Shown here in pieces: positions 23,325 to 36,577 of a stretch of 64,000 nt of DNA. The stretch is from assembly GCA_030685235.1 (NCBI GenBank), contig MU839146.1, positions 1-64,000 of the forward strand, written 5' to 3'. Origin of the DNA: Copromyces sp. CBS 386.78. Taxonomy: Eukaryota; Ascomycota; Sordariomycetes; Sordariales; Sordariaceae. The notes under the pieces are model-generated. The model was not told the origin of the DNA, searched no databases, and saw only the letters and a program-made list of their open reading frames with translations. The translations under genes were made by a program, and so were the position numbers. Position 1 is the stretch's first letter. Each line of letters opens with the position of its first letter.

Positions 23325-23475
23325 AAGTTAGCGACGCGATTTTCGCCCTGACAACCCCATCAAGTTAGCGACGCGATTTTCGCCCTGACAATCCTATTAA
23401 AGTTAGCGACGCGATCTTCGCCCTGACAACCCCTCTAAGTTAGCGACGCGATTTACGCCTTGACGCCCTAACTTT
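23325..23475 (+). repeat. 37-bp tandem repeat in the Copia leader
   Basis: Four copies of a unit starting AAGTTAGCGACGCGATTTTC begin at 23325, 23362, 23400 and 23437. They lie between the LTR and gag. Confidence 0.9.
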
Positions 23476-23573
23476 AAGTCGACGATTTACTGGCATTTAT
23501 GAGGATTATTTATTAAGACGATAGTTACGATTAATCTTCTCTTAAACTAATATAGTCATTTGTTCTATTAGCT

Positions 23574-23834
23574 ATGGCTTTAAATAATAATTTAGTTGAT
23601 ACGGTAACCCTTATACAATTGAAAGGCGAGAAGAATTTGGGTGATTGGGAGGCAGTTCTTTGGGTCGTTCTAGATTGCACTAACTTTATAGATTATGTTT
23701 TTAATCCGAAAGATAAACTAGAATTAAAGGATAAAGATTTAAAGGAGTACGAAGTATGGCGAGCTAATAGAGTTAGAGTAGTTGCCGCTATTTATAGTAT
23801 TTTGAAAGTAGAGAATATTAGAATAACCTTCTAA
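23574..23834 (+). pseudogene. Copia Gag N-terminal fragment
   Basis: An 86-codon frame starting MALNNNLVDTVTLIQLKGEK is closed by a premature TAA. The frame continues beyond the stop with Gag-like sequence (for example ADVF.EYLLLKRQFFDTIE). Several following stops are TAG/TAA at expected Gln positions, as RIP produces. Non-functional. Confidence 0.8.
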
Positions 23835-26800
23835 ATTAACGGATAGAACCTACGAGATAGAGATCCTAACTATTATTATTAGCTAGTTTAGAAAGCTATT
23901 GTAAAAGTTACCGATGAGGTTAGAGCGGATGTGTTCTAAGAATATTTATTATTAAAAAGATAGTTTTTCGATACTATAGAATTATTTTTACAACGATATA
24001 ACGTTTGTTATAAATATATAACGGAAGTCAACTTCCTAATCGACGACGATTTCGAGATAGTTATCCTGTTTAATATAGTTAGGACCTAGTACCCTATTGA
24101 AGCCCGCCTTTGGGCTATAGATATAGAAACGAAGAAGTTGGTTCCCTTAGTGTTTTTAGGTAAGTTTAGTACTATTGGTAATAGCGAAAAGCGGAATCCA
24201 ACCCTTAGTATTTCTATTTAAAGTAATAATATTAATAATGCTAATAATAATAATAAAGGTAATAAGGATAATAAGGATAAGAAGAAGAGAGAGATAGAGA
24301 AGTGTTCTACGTATAATAGAGAGATTATAAAAGGTTATAAATATTTCGATTACAGTTATTATAAGAATCTTAAAATACTAGATTGCTAGATATATAACTT
24401 AGAGAAGGTATTAAATAATTGGAAGAAAAAGAAAGAGTTGATAGAGGCAAAGTTTAGTATAGTTATAGTTATTGTTAATACGAATAATGGCCTTACCTAT
24501 CCCTCTTTAAAGAGTTCCTTTCTATACGGTAGTATTAATAATTTTATGGTATTAAGCCGTGATAATTCTGATTTTGATACTTCTGATTAGGGTTTTTGGT
24601 AGAGCCCGTAGTTAATATAAACGCTAAAATCTAATAGGCTTTCAAGGTATAATTAATGAATAATATTAATAATAACGATAATATACGTAATAAGGTTCTT
24701 TACGACTTTGGATGTGCTACTAGTATATTTAACTATTTTAAATAGTTTATAGATATATAACTGTTAAATGAACCCTTTAAGTACGTGGTAGGCAATAGTA
24801 ATTCTATATATTTGTATTATAAAGGTATAGTAGAGTTAACGATGCTAATAAATTACGGTATAATAAGGGTGACGATTAAGGACGTGCAGTTCTGCCCTAA
24901 CGTTCTAGGTAATTTTATTATATCGATTAGCCTTCTCGATAACGGTATGGAGTAGATAATAAAAAGTAATTAGATTACGTATAGTAAATATATTACATAA
25001 TATAGTTGGGCTAGTAACGTCCTTACCCTACTTACTATACTTCCTAATAATTTCAATTAGAGTCGAGAATTCCCTAGAGCCTTAATAGCCTCAATAATAT
25101 ATAAAATAATATACAAACGATTGATACATACTGGAAAATAATAGGTTATCAAAGCTTATTAGAAAGTAGGTATCTTTATATTTAGATAGGAGGAGGATAA
25201 TTGTAAAGCTTGCAATATATTAAAGATAATAAATAAAATGCCAAAGGTAATTTATAGTATTGTAGTAACGAAAGTACTATAGTACGTACGAGTAAACGTT
25301 ACTAGCTATAACTAATTAGGTTATATAGGCGTTAAATACGTCGTACATTTTATATATATAGCTATAGTTTATAGATAGGTTCACTTCGTCGTAAATAAAA
25401 GCAATGCTTTTAAAATATTAATTAAATGGAAGAGATTTATAGAGTTATAGACTGGTCTGAAAGTCTGTATTATAGGCTTTAATGGAGGCCTTAAATTCGG
25501 ATTGGCGATAATAGAGTTTAAGAATAGTAAATTCGATAAATGGGCAAAATAAGAAGGGGTTGAGATTTAGAAAATAATACCCTATATATTATAGATAAAC
25601 GGCCCGGCTAAATTAATTAGCCGTTTAATTATAATAAAAACTAGAACTGTTATCTAAGAGAACAAGATTCCTATAGTTCTTTAACTATTTATAATAGATA
25701 TAGTAATTAGAGTTATAAATCTCCTACCAACCAAAGTAAATTTAAATAAGATGAGTCCCTATAAATTACTTTATATTTACGCTAATAGTCCTATGGATTA
25801 GAGGAAACCCTACTTTAAATATTTACGAAAATACTAATATATTGCCTACTATTATATTAAACCCTAAAAACGGGAATAAGGCGATAAATTTACCCCGCGA
25901 GTACGTAAAGTTTACTTTTTCAATTACGGTGACGAATACGGCCGAATTTATTAGTTATACGATCTAGAATTTTACGAGATAATCCGAGCGAGTGTAGTTA
26001 AGTTCGTGGAGAAGGATAACGAGGATAAAGAAAGAGAGGATGAGCTTTAATATACGGTAGTCTTCGAAAATTATAGTATTTAAGAGATAGAAGATGTAGC
26101 GGAATAGGAGAAAAAGGTGATAATTAGGGTAACAGGTATAATACAATTAATAGTAGCGCAACCAGTGGAGGTTGAATAATAGTTTTAACTTAAGCCCCCC
26201 CCCCTTGCGGTTCTCGAGATACCGCGTTATTACCCTAGCCTATTACCGATACTAGTATTATCGTTAATACCCTTGATTTAAGATTTCTAGAGTTAATAGG
26301 ACTAGACGTTGCCTTCTATCGAAGAAGAAGAATAAGAATAAACGATGGATTTTGATAATTTGGATAAGGAGAATCCTATCCCGCTAAAAGATAGCTCCCT
26401 CAATAGATCCCCAAGTAGTTCTAGTGAATTTAGCAAATCTTCGAAATTTTTAAGAAATGCGACTGCGGATAACGCGGTGATTTTTACCCCTTCTTAATGC
26501 GGTAGTATTAGAATGTTGAACTTATTTAAGAGGTTTATATCTCTATTTACTTTTAAACTTCTTTAGACCTTTATAGGTATGGAGCTTTAGTAGATGCTTC
26601 TATCTCTAGTACTAGTACCTTTGGCATCCCTAGCTCCCTCTACTGCTTAGTAGGGATTTTTAGCTCCCCTTGTAATTCAATAAGGATCTCTAGTACTGCC
26701 GTCTCTATTAGTTAACCTTGCTACTCTTGCACTTATATAAGTACCTTTTACTCCCTTGGTGCCTCTTTTAAACGATTAACCCTCTTTAGAACCTATAGTT

Positions 26801-27717
26801 CTTGTTGTAGATAACTTTGTCCCCCTAGAGGTATAAGAAGGTCGTTTAAAGAGAGTTAAAGCTAAGAAACTAGAAGGGTATAAATATAGTGATAAAAGGA
26901 TAATTAATGAATTAGGTAAACTATTGTTCTACTATGGAACGATGGAACTTAAACCGGTTGATGAGACTACCGCTTATTTGGTGCTTTATAGTTATAAAGG
27001 TATTGAAGGAAATTAATAGCTATATTAATATTGAACGAATTATCTTTAAGAATTATAGATAGGCTAAAAAGTTTCTAAATTTTAGTATATATTGGTTTCT
27101 AACTATAGAAAAGTAGGTGAAAGTATTGAAGGATTAATAGGTGTGGAATCTGGTATAGAAAACCCCTGATATGGATGTCCTACTTGGAAAATGGGTATAT
27201 GACGAGAAATTCAACTTTCTTATATAATAATACGAAGCTAGAATAAGATGGGTTATTTGTAGTAATAAAGAATAAGAAGATTTTTGGAATATTGAAGACG
27301 TTTATATTGTAGTAGCCAATAGTACGAGCCTTCGAATTTTTTTGGTCTATATAGCCGTTCACGATCTGGATTGTTAATAGTTCGATTTTAATATAGTATT
27401 TTTCAATACCTTTATTCTATAAGGGAAAAGATATTACGTTGAATAACCGATAGGTTTGATAGAGGATTCTTAGAAGGTGTGCTTATTACGTAGAGCTCTA
27501 TATAGGTTGAGACGGAGCCTTTTATATTAGTTTAATACTTTAAATCCTATTTTATTAGAATTAGGTTTTTTAGTATTAGGTATAGATGCCTATCTTTTCA
27601 TTAATAAGGCTATAGGAGCACTAATAATATTGTACGTTGACGATTTTTTTATTATAGTATAAAAGAATGAGGATATTGAAGATATCGTTAATTAATTGAA
27701 ATTTAGGTTTAAGTTAA

Positions 27718-28631
27718 GAGAAAGTCTATTCGCACGGTCACGATTGTCTATTTGAACGGTGATCCACTTTTTCCCTCACACATATCCCTAACCCTCGCGC
27801 GGCCACAGATGTCACATGTATTCTTTCGAAAATTTCGCCCAGAAATCTGAGTATTACCATTCTTTCATGCATGACGTCAGACCGCAGTGCCTAGACTAGA
27901 TATACACCCCTATATCGCACTTTACAGGGTATTTTACAGTGTACTTTATAGGGCACTTAGCGGCACGGTCGTACATCGTATAGTCGTACATTGCTCGTCG
28001 CTCAATTGAGCGATCAATTGAGGGATTGTTACGGCTATCATAGCTATCAGCAATTGTTACGGCTATTAACGATTGTTATGGCTGTTACGGTTGTTACGGC
28101 TGTTACAGCTATTAGGGCTGTTACGGCTGTTACGGCTGTTAGCGATTGGCTATCCGCGATTGTTACAGCTGTTAGGGCTGTTACGGCTGTTATGGCTGTT
28201 ATAGCTGTAGCTATTATGGCTGTTAACGATTGGCTGTCCGCGATTATTACGGCTGTTACAGCTGTTACGGCTGTTATGGCTATTAGGGCTGTCACGGCTG
28301 TTACAGCTGTCACGGCTATTACGGCTGTTAGGGTTGTTACGGCTATTACGGCTATTACGGCTATTACGGCTATTACGGCTATTACGGCTATTACGGCTGT
28401 TACAGTTGTGGTTGTTACAGCTGTTAGCGATTATAATAGCTGTTAGCGATTGTTACGGCTATTAGCGATACGTGTGCTAGAGTTAGAATGTGTAATAGGT
28501 TGAAATCTAGAAGCTTGGCGATCGTGGTACGAGGGGGATTAGTGTTAGGCGGCAGGGTTAGGGATATATGTGAGGGAAAAAGTGGATTACCGTTCAAATA
28601 GACAATCGTGACCGTGCGAATAGACTTTCTC
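27718..28631. mobile_element. 914-bp MITE with 78-bp TIRs and 8-bp TSD TAAGTTAA
   Basis: TIRs 27718-27795 and 28554-28631 (GAGAAAGTCTATTCGCACGG start) match with about two mismatches. Perfect 8-bp repeats TAAGTTAA flank the element (27710-27717 and 28632-28639). An 8-bp target duplication points to the hAT superfamily or a relative, although the TIRs are long for hAT. The interior has no transposase frame but carries a GTTACGGCT-type array. It is inserted in the Copia reverse-transcriptase region and is less AT-rich than its host. Confidence 0.9.
28026..28470. repeat. GTTACGGCT minisatellite inside the MITE
   Basis: Runs of 9-bp units GTTACGGCT/ATTACGGCT are interspersed with GTTAGCGATTGGCT variants. 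Both strands are open over much of the array only because the period is a multiple of three, so the frames here are not genes. Confidence 0.85.
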
Positions 28632-29604
28632 TAAGTTAAAATCGATGGGCGATATTAGAACTTTTTTAGGTTACGATATCGTTTGTAATAAATAGGAATA
28701 TATAGTCTTTATATTATAATAACGATATATATAAGCAATTATTAGGAAATTTGAATAAGATGGTCTGAAAGGCGCTAATACTCTATAGCTACTAAATTAT
28801 AAAATCTATAGGGGTACGAATCCAGCTATCGAAATGCTAGAGATTTAGAAACTTTATATTAAGAAGACTAGCTATTTTAATTACGTATTTATAGGCTTAC
28901 GCCTAAATATTATATTTACGGTCAATAAATTTTGTAAGGGTAACGCTAAACCTATAGATTATTACGACTACGTAATATGCTATCTTTTTAGATATTTGGT
29001 AGATAATTTAGATTTAGGACTATTGTTAGGAGGCCTTTCGTTTTTATAGTAATTATATATAGACTTCAATTTTAAGATTTATATAAATGCCTTATATATA
29101 GACGATATTGTAATAAAGTATAATATAGTTAGTTATATTGTTTTCGTAACGATTGGTTTAGTATTTTAGAAATTAAAGAAATAAGCTTTCGTTATTTTAA
29201 GTATAATAGAAGTAGAATTTACTAATTTAGTCCCAGTAACTAGATTAGTTAATTAGGTAAGTAAGATATTGGAGGAGTTGGGTATAGTATAATTATAGCG
29301 AATCTTCTTTATAAATAGTACTAACGTAAGAGTAATAGCTTTTAAAACCCTGGGAAGGAACTATTATATCGATATACGGTTAAAATAGGTTATAGAATAG
29401 ATAGAACAGAAAAGGTTTAAGGTTATTTATATACTAGGAACGGACATAGTGGCCGACGGTTTAACGAAACCGCTAAAGGCGGATAAATACGGAAAATTTG
29501 TAAAAATGTTGGGCCTTACGAAGAGGGATATCCCCTAGCTAAACACTAAGAAAAAGGAGTCGTAATAGTTTAGATAGATTATTTTTGTTAGGTCTATGGG
29601 GGTG

Positions 29605-29841
29605 TGTGAGAAGATTCTAGGCCGTTTACTATATAGACCGCTAGTCTTTTGCGTTGTAGGGCCTTTGCCCTGCAACCCTCTTTGATAGCGGATCTGGTAG
29701 CACCCAGAATCCCCTCCTTTGTAGACCTTCCTCCTCTTTGTATTACCAGCTCTATATAGCTGGTGATCCCCTCCAGCTTCAGTTAGTTGGATCCCTCAAT
29801 CAATATTATTATCATTCCCATCTTTCGTGATCCATCTCATA
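29605..29841 (+). repeat. Copia 3' LTR
   Basis: Same length (237 bp) and ends as the 5' LTR (TGTGAGAAG...TCTCATA). It is preceded by a purine-rich TATGGGGGTG tract that could be the second-strand primer. CACAC follows. Confidence 0.92.
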
Positions 29842-29988
29842 CACACTCTTGTACGGTTACCGTTGTTTGGTCTTAGTTCTCACCGTGAGGCCTCGAGGGT
29901 CTACGTTTACACTTGACAGTTCCCCCTCGTTTCTCTAGCACTGGCCGTTGAACATCTTCAGCCTTGTGGAAGGAGAAAATCGGACAAG

Positions 29989-32900
29989 ATGCCTCCAGGA
30001 GAGAATGACCCAATCAACCTGCTAGCCCTCGGTACGTCTGCCATCACCGATAATGACTGTTCATACCTTGGTTAACAACGGAGTGCTACGTACACAGATG
30101 GTGGTGGCATCCGTGGCGTTTCGGAGCTGATTATCCTGGACAAAATCATGAAGAGAGTCCAGGAAATTGAAGGGTTGTCTGAGATTCCAAAACCATGTGA
30201 CTACTTTCACATTATGGGAGGCGTCAGCACAGGAGGGTAAGTCCAAGCCCAAACAAACACGAATCTACGGTCCTTCCGGCTTCCCTGCTCGAGCTAATCC
30301 TTCATCTGTCAGGCTTGTGGCCATCTTGCTTGGTAGATTCCGAATGTCTACCACCGAGGCATTGGCACAGTACGACATCTTCGCGAAAAGCATCTTTCGC
30401 AGGGCGAACAGGAGACATTTTGGCGTCGCCATCTCATCGAAATTTCATACGGAGCCTCTTGTAGCGGCAGTCAAGGGAGTCACGCAGGAACATGGATCGG
30501 GCGAGCTTCTCAGAGATCCTGTCGAACGACCGCTTGGGAAAGCCTTTGTTTGTGCCATGCCTAACGTCGATCAGGGGGTGGCACGGCGGTTCCGTACATA
30601 CTCATCGGATGATGACTGGGACAAGAACGTCGAAATCTGGCAGGCGGCTAGGGCAACCACGGCAGCACCAGGATATTTCGAGCCAATGACGATCAAGGGC
30701 GGAGGCGAGAATCCCATCGACGAAGTGTTCATTGATGCAGCCATGGGTCTCAATAATCCAGCTGATGAGGTATTGAACGAGGCCGGGCTCCGGTTCCATA
30801 AGTCCTCAAAGCTTGGGTGTCTTCTGAGCCTGGGGACAGGTACCCGGATCAAGACACTCAAATTTGCACATGGCCTTAAATTTGCAAAAAATGCGGTCAC
30901 TAACATGAAGGAAATCGTCACGAGTTCGGAGACCGTCCACGTCCTGCTCGAAGGACGGTTTAAAAACTTCACCAAAACATATTTCCGCTTCAGCGTCCCC
31001 GACGCGGCTGAGACGATTCCCATGGACGATTACAAGAAGATGAAGCCGTTGAAGGTAATGACCGAGGAGTACCTGAACGCTCAAGCGAAGGAAAGGATCG
31101 AAGAGGTTGCCCAAATCCTCGCCAAAAGGAAAACCGAGAATCTGACTATCAAGCAAGCCACCAGTAAGTGTGCTTCTTTCACGCTGTAGCGAAAACACAA
31201 GAATGACACTGACGCCGTATAGCTTCGATGGAGAAAAACGATGTCATTGTAGAACAGGCTTCACGATCTCAGCCGCGTGGTCAGGTCAGCAACTTCTTCA
31301 CTGGCCGACTCGGGACACTGGCCAAGATGCACAAATACTTCTTTGGTACGCAAGAAGAATCTCAACGACCTCGCAAACGCGAGTTTCTCCTCTGGGGAAT
31401 GGGTGGTGTGGGTAAATCCCAGGTCGCACTCAAGTTCTACGAAGAGCATGTCGACAAATTCAAGTATCGATTTTGGGTTGACGCCACCAATCTCACCACA
31501 CTCAAAGAGGGTTACATAAGAATCGGTAGAGAGTTGTGGCCCGGAACCGAACCTACCGCCAGTAACGACGCCCCTGTTAATGAGACAGCTGCCAACGAGG
31601 CTCTGATACTACGAGTCACAAAATGGATGGAAGAGTACAATCAGGATTGGCTGCTCATCCTGGACAATATTGCAGCCGATCGAGAGTGGAGCGAATGGCT
31701 TCCCAGGGGCGGCCATGCCCGCGTCATCTACACCAGCAGAGAGAAGAACGCAAAGCGCGAGCTTCGAAGCGACGCCATTGCAGAGGTCAACACGCTTAGC
31801 GAGGCCAATGCTGTCACGCTCTTGCTCAGAGCTGCTGACAAAGGTGATCATAATGACAGAATGCTCCGGACTGGGGCGCTCCCTATCGTCAGGGAACTTG
31901 GCTGTCTCCCTCTGGCGCTAGACCAAGCTGGCCATTACCTGGCTGTCGAGAAAAACACCACGCTTGAGGACTATCTCTTTACTTTCAAAGAGAAGAAGAC
32001 ACAGATGTTGAGCAGTGGTAATAAAGAATTCAAGGGCTCGAGCCTGTTACAGCAGTCTGTTTACACCACCTTCGACATATCCTATACCCAACTTCTCTTC
32101 TGGGAGATGAGTGGAAACGGGCACGAGACGAGCATGGGAGCCCGAGTGGCCATCAAGCTTCTCAAGACCATCTGCTTCTACTACCACGAGAACATAAAGC
32201 AAGAGATCTTCAAGCGAACAGCAGAATGGCGAGCACAGAGGAACGACGATCCGCTCCGAGTCACCACAGAAGAAATCATCAAAGGCGACAAAGATAAAAT
32301 CGTCAAGCACACATATTCCCTCGATGAGATACTCCGCGTTGACGCAGCCAACAAGTTTCTCCCTCAAGACCTTGAACGGGGCCTCCGTGTCCTCCAGTCC
32401 CTTTCTTTACTCAAGCCCACCCACGAAAAGGGGACGTACTCCATGCACGTCCTTGTACACGACTGGGCTCGCAACCGCATGCACGAGTTTGAGAGACAGG
32501 GCTACTGCCTTTTGGCACGACGCATCCTCCTCTGTTCGATCCCCACGTCGAAGCACAACCCTGGGCTCATCAAATACCGGCGCAGCGTCCTGTCGCACGC
32601 CATGGCTTGCGTCCAATTCGCCAAAGAGAACCGCGTGTTCGAGGGCAACCCCTCACTTGAACAGATGCTCCAATATCGGTATGCTCTCATGGCTCAGGAG
32701 GCTGCAGACTGGGAGAAGGCCGAAGAGACCTGGAAAGATGTTCTGCGAGACATCCGGGCTGAGTATACTGGCGATGAAGAAGACTTCAGGCTGGTCTTGC
32801 CCGGGACGCTGCGCTTAGCAGAGCTTTACAGCGAACTGGCCCGGTTTGGCGAGGCAGAACGCTTACTTGTGGAAGTCCTCGAGCTGATGGAGGGAGAATA

Positions 32901-34032
32901 CGGACATCAATCTGAGGAGGCTATCAAAGCTCGAGAGGGCTTGAAAGACCTCTATTTGAAGATGGGCCGGTTCGAAGAAGCGTGGCACGTACTGATTAGG
33001 CTGCTTGCCATCAGGAAAGCGATCGGTAGCCCGGCGCATATGAAGCAGGCGGAAGCCGACGAAGTGCTTCTGAATGCGGTACGCGATAAAATGAACAACA
33101 TTACCGAGGGGTTCAACGCGGAACGGAATAGGCAGTTGGCAGATCCGTCCCGACAGGTTCGGTTCCAACAATACGTCGGCTTCTTCCGCCCCCAACCAAA
33201 GGAAATCATCATTGAAGACGACGACGACAACAAGCCTTCCTCGCCTTCCTTCCCTGGCGGCGCCAGGACCGGAGACGCCAACGGAGGAGGGCCAATAGTA
33301 TTAGCGCGCCCACCCCTCGACCCCCCGGGAATCCCAGCCCATCTCAGGCGCGAAGAAACCCATCTTTGGAAAGCGTACGACCAGGCCTACGACGTCTACG
33401 GTCCCGACGCCGACAAGACCTGCAGCATCATGACGAGCCTCCTGAAAAACCTGGTCGACCAGCGCCGGCCGCAATGCGCGTCCATCCTCGCCGCCGAGTC
33501 TTACAATCGCACATCCAACCGGCTCGGACCGCAACACTTTCAGGTTTCCAAACGTCTAACCGAGATGGCCACCATCTACTACCAACAGGGCGACATACCC
33601 GCCGCCATCGGCGTCCTGATGGACCCGACCATCACGATCTGCGAAACGCTGGGCGTCGAATCCTTCCAGTCGAGGGAGCTGATGATGACTTTGCACCAGC
33701 TGCTGGATTTTTACGAGCTGAGCATGCGACAAGACGGGAACGGGAACGGGCAGCAGCAGCAGCAGCGGGATTTGTTTGAGAATAACGTGTGCAAGACGTG
33801 GTGCGTCCATACGGACGCGCATAGGGAACTGAAGCGCCGGCTGGGACCGTCGGGCAGCGCGGTGATGGCCGCGAGGCTGTCGCAGTATAGGAGCCCCAAG
33901 GCGTGGGACACGAGAGAGAAGAGGAGGCAGCTGTTCAAGGAGCTGTTGGCCAAGGATGATCCGGAGTGGGAGTGGTTGAGGGAGTCGGTGGGGTTGGCGT
34001 TGGCGTTGGAGGGGAAGGATGTGGAGGATTAG
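29989..34032 (+). CDS. Patatin-like phospholipase NLR 2 (patatin/NB-ARC/TPR)
   Basis: Four exons: 29989-30031, 30098-30236, 30313-31163 and 31223-34032 (1280 aa, frame-checked). Start and introns 1-3 match NLR 1, with exon 2 again 139 nt. NLR 1's fourth intron is missing: the P-loop exon runs straight on. Patatin motifs are DGGGIRGVSE, catalytic Ser in GGVSTGG, and IDAAMGLNNP. The NB-ARC P-loop is GMGGVGKS, followed by LLILDN (Walker B), GCLPLAL and MHVLVHDWAR. A TPR-rich C-terminus follows, with a Gly/Asn/Gln linker near residue 1180. All motifs are intact, so a functional cell-death NLR is likely. The sequence is clearly diverged from NLR 1, which would spare both from RIP. A Copia LTR ends 148 bp upstream and may have altered expression. 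Confidence 0.9.
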
Positions 34033-35488
34033 ATGCCTACCTCTACGTAGAGACACCTTGGTTTTTTGGATGTGATGACGATGATTTCTATATTTTATGT
34101 TTTACTTGGATAAATTAGGGTACTTGAGGCGTTTGGATTAAACATTGAAAAGTTGAATGATTGCAATTCAGTTCCCCATTTATGTATTATGACCCTAGTA
34201 AGCTACCTACTCGTACCAGACCTTTTGCCAACCTTTTCCAGGCGTTTCCAGACATCAAAACACCTCCACATCCGTTAGATAGATGCCCGAGAACATCATG
34301 ACCATGTCTTCTCGCTTGATATCTACCATAGGCATTCAGCAGTGCCTCTCTACCCATGCCACCCCCTCATACTGACCTACCTGATAGTCACTGATCCTTC
34401 TCTTTTTAGCTCCGGAGAGAATTCACAAAACGGGGCCAGCGATGAACAGGCGGGAAAAACTTCGATACCTAACCTTAGATAACACCCAGCCAGTGGCATA
34501 AGCTCGTTGATATAGGTAGTTGAAATGCAGGTACGGTAGGATTGCGAAATGTGACTGGAGAAAGATACCTACGATGGTACAAGTTGAAGCATACGATGGA
34601 AGGCTGATTGATGATGGTGAACCACTTTCTCCGACGTTGTCATCCATCCTCCTTTGAATAGGGACACGGAAAGTATAGTTACCTAGACAGTATAGTCAGT
34701 CAGCTAGTTGAGTTCTTCCTGTACTACTGTACCATCTCTCAACATGAACTTTGATATCAGCCTTCCTAACACGTGGTGGACAGATGACAATGACCTCGGA
34801 AGGCCTACCCGAAGGAAAAAAAAAAAAAAAGAAAAAAAAAAAAAAAGAAGGGGAGAGAGAGAAGGGGGGGGGGGGGGGGAAGGACCTAGTTAGATGTTAT
34901 ATAACCAGCGTGGATGATTCTCTCAAGATTGACAAGTGGTCTAGTCTAAGAGGCGTGTGGTATCACTTCCTCTTACGTTCCTCCTCACCACCACCAACCA
35001 CCAACCATCCTTTTTTTTGTTTCTCTCCACAATCTCGCCCCCTTTCCCGCAACCTCTTCCTCCCCTTCCAAAAATCCAAAAATCCAAAAATACTTCCTCC
35101 AAACCTGTTTTGTTCCGAATCCATTCGAAAATCCATTCCGTTTCTCACCCAAGTACATACATACCCACATACCCAATCCAACATCGTAACCTCTCTCGTT
35201 TTCCAGCTAGGTCGCTCCAGGTACATAACCCACCCACCCCCCTTATACCACACACACTCTCTCTCCCTCTCTCCCCACATCCTCCCACTAACCAGAACGG
35301 ACGGCCAAGCCACATACCACACACATACCACATACCACATACATACCATCACAGGCACCAGGGCCAAAAACTCGGGATCCCGTCCGCTCTAGTCTCTCTC
35401 TCCCCTCGATTACCATAGCCGGTGATCACACGTTTAGTCTAGTTCTAGTCATCAGATTGGTGACGACTGGTGAACAAGCTGGCGTGTG

Positions 35489-35520
<32 letters not shown>

Positions 35521-36577
35521 TTATCTATTTCTTTCCGGGAAATGACAGAACCTACACCGGCAACGGCGCCGCTCCACACATACAGTATGTATATCAGGAT
35601 TCCTGGAATTGTAAGCTCTCTCTCTCTCTCTCTCTCAAAAAACAAAAAAACAAAAAAAAACCGAGGCTTTTGCTTTTGATTCACCAGATTGTACCATAGT
35701 TCACAAACCGCAGGCCGCAAAGCATCCACGGACAGTCACCTACCTCACCGACCAAGCCTCTCTGTAACGACCCACTTGATCTGTGGTCCCCATCATCAAA
35801 CGTACATCATACATACCATGAAAAGAACTTACCAGGAAATCCGTAATGGATTTTCGCCAGAGCGACAAGCATGCCCCTGAGCAGTTGCCGGAGCAGGTGG
35901 ACAATGGAAACGGTCGGTCGATGAACACCTGGAACCCGAACCTGAGGCAGAGACAACCTAACCCTGTCAGCAGTTCCGATAGCCTATCGGGTTGTGCACA
36001 CACGCCTGTGAGATGTCGGGAAGGCGGACGGGTAGCTGCATATGTTTGACGATGATTCAACTGGTGAGTTGACGAGTTGGCGAGATGAAATGACAAACAC
36101 AAGACGATGGGACGAGTAGAAGGAAAGAGAGCTATGGGTTTAGGAAGTTTCGAGCAGAGCACACGAGGGTGAGTGTTCAAGAGATAGGTAAAGAAGGGAA
36201 CAGCGTCATCATGGAAGCTAGTGCAAAAACGACAGATGAATATGCTAGTGACCGATGGCCAAAACCATGTTCTTGGGAAGATTCCATTGTTCATGAGTGA
36301 GGCCAAAACGCGGGTAGAGTGAAAACTGCAAATTACCGTTTTTGTTTCAAGTCGCTGCTGTATCTCCCAGGTACATACACTTAATCCCGAAACCAAAGAC
36401 GACGAACCATCCGCTTAACGCCACGTTCCCAGCATCCGGTATTTTATAAAATCGATATAAGAGGCTCGAGACTTGAAACTAAAACCGAAATTCCGGGTAT
36501 TGGGTGAATTGGGCTATCATCATCGATCGAAACTATGACCGGTGCTTTTCGCTTTCTGTTGAAGTGAGAATATCTGA
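34033..36577. other. Long intergenic region with microsatellites
   Basis: No supported gene. Simple repeats are an A-tract then G-tract (34815-34883), TA (about 35490-35520) and TC (35614-35636). A pyrimidine-rich stretch (about 34965-35290) could be a leader of an unseen transcript. A 67-codon frame at 35846-36049 has no recognisable domain. Confidence 0.5.

Larger units (their letters stand above)
23030..29841 (+). mobile_element. Full-length Ty1/Copia retrotransposon, RIP-mutated
   Basis: The 6812-bp element is bounded by 237-bp LTRs and a perfect 5-bp TSD CACAC (23025-23029 and 29842-29846). Gag starts at 23574 (MALNNN, then LKGEKNLGDWE). Further on are degraded gag-pol remnants, including an integrase-like stretch near 25.3-25.6 kb, the reverse-transcriptase YVDD box (27633-27644) and a C-terminal RNase H block with ADGLTKPL at 29452-29475. 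Frames are riddled with TAG/TAA, and the interior is strongly AT-rich and full of TA. The order integrase-RT-RNase H identifies Copia. The RT is further split by a MITE at 27718-28631. It cannot be autonomous. It lies 148 bp upstream of the NLR 2 start codon. Confidence 0.95.

Noticed and set aside
28047..28446. Long frames on both strands rich in Val-Thr-Ala
   Set aside because: They are a by-product of the 9-bp GTTACGGCT minisatellite inside a MITE.
27991..28470. CRISPR-like array
   Set aside because: There is no constant spacer and the repeats are contiguous 9-bp units in a eukaryotic transposon.
35740..36396. 218-codon minus-strand frame
   Set aside because: Composition is Ser/Thr/Cys-random, with no motif, no splice context and no homologous feel; likely chance.
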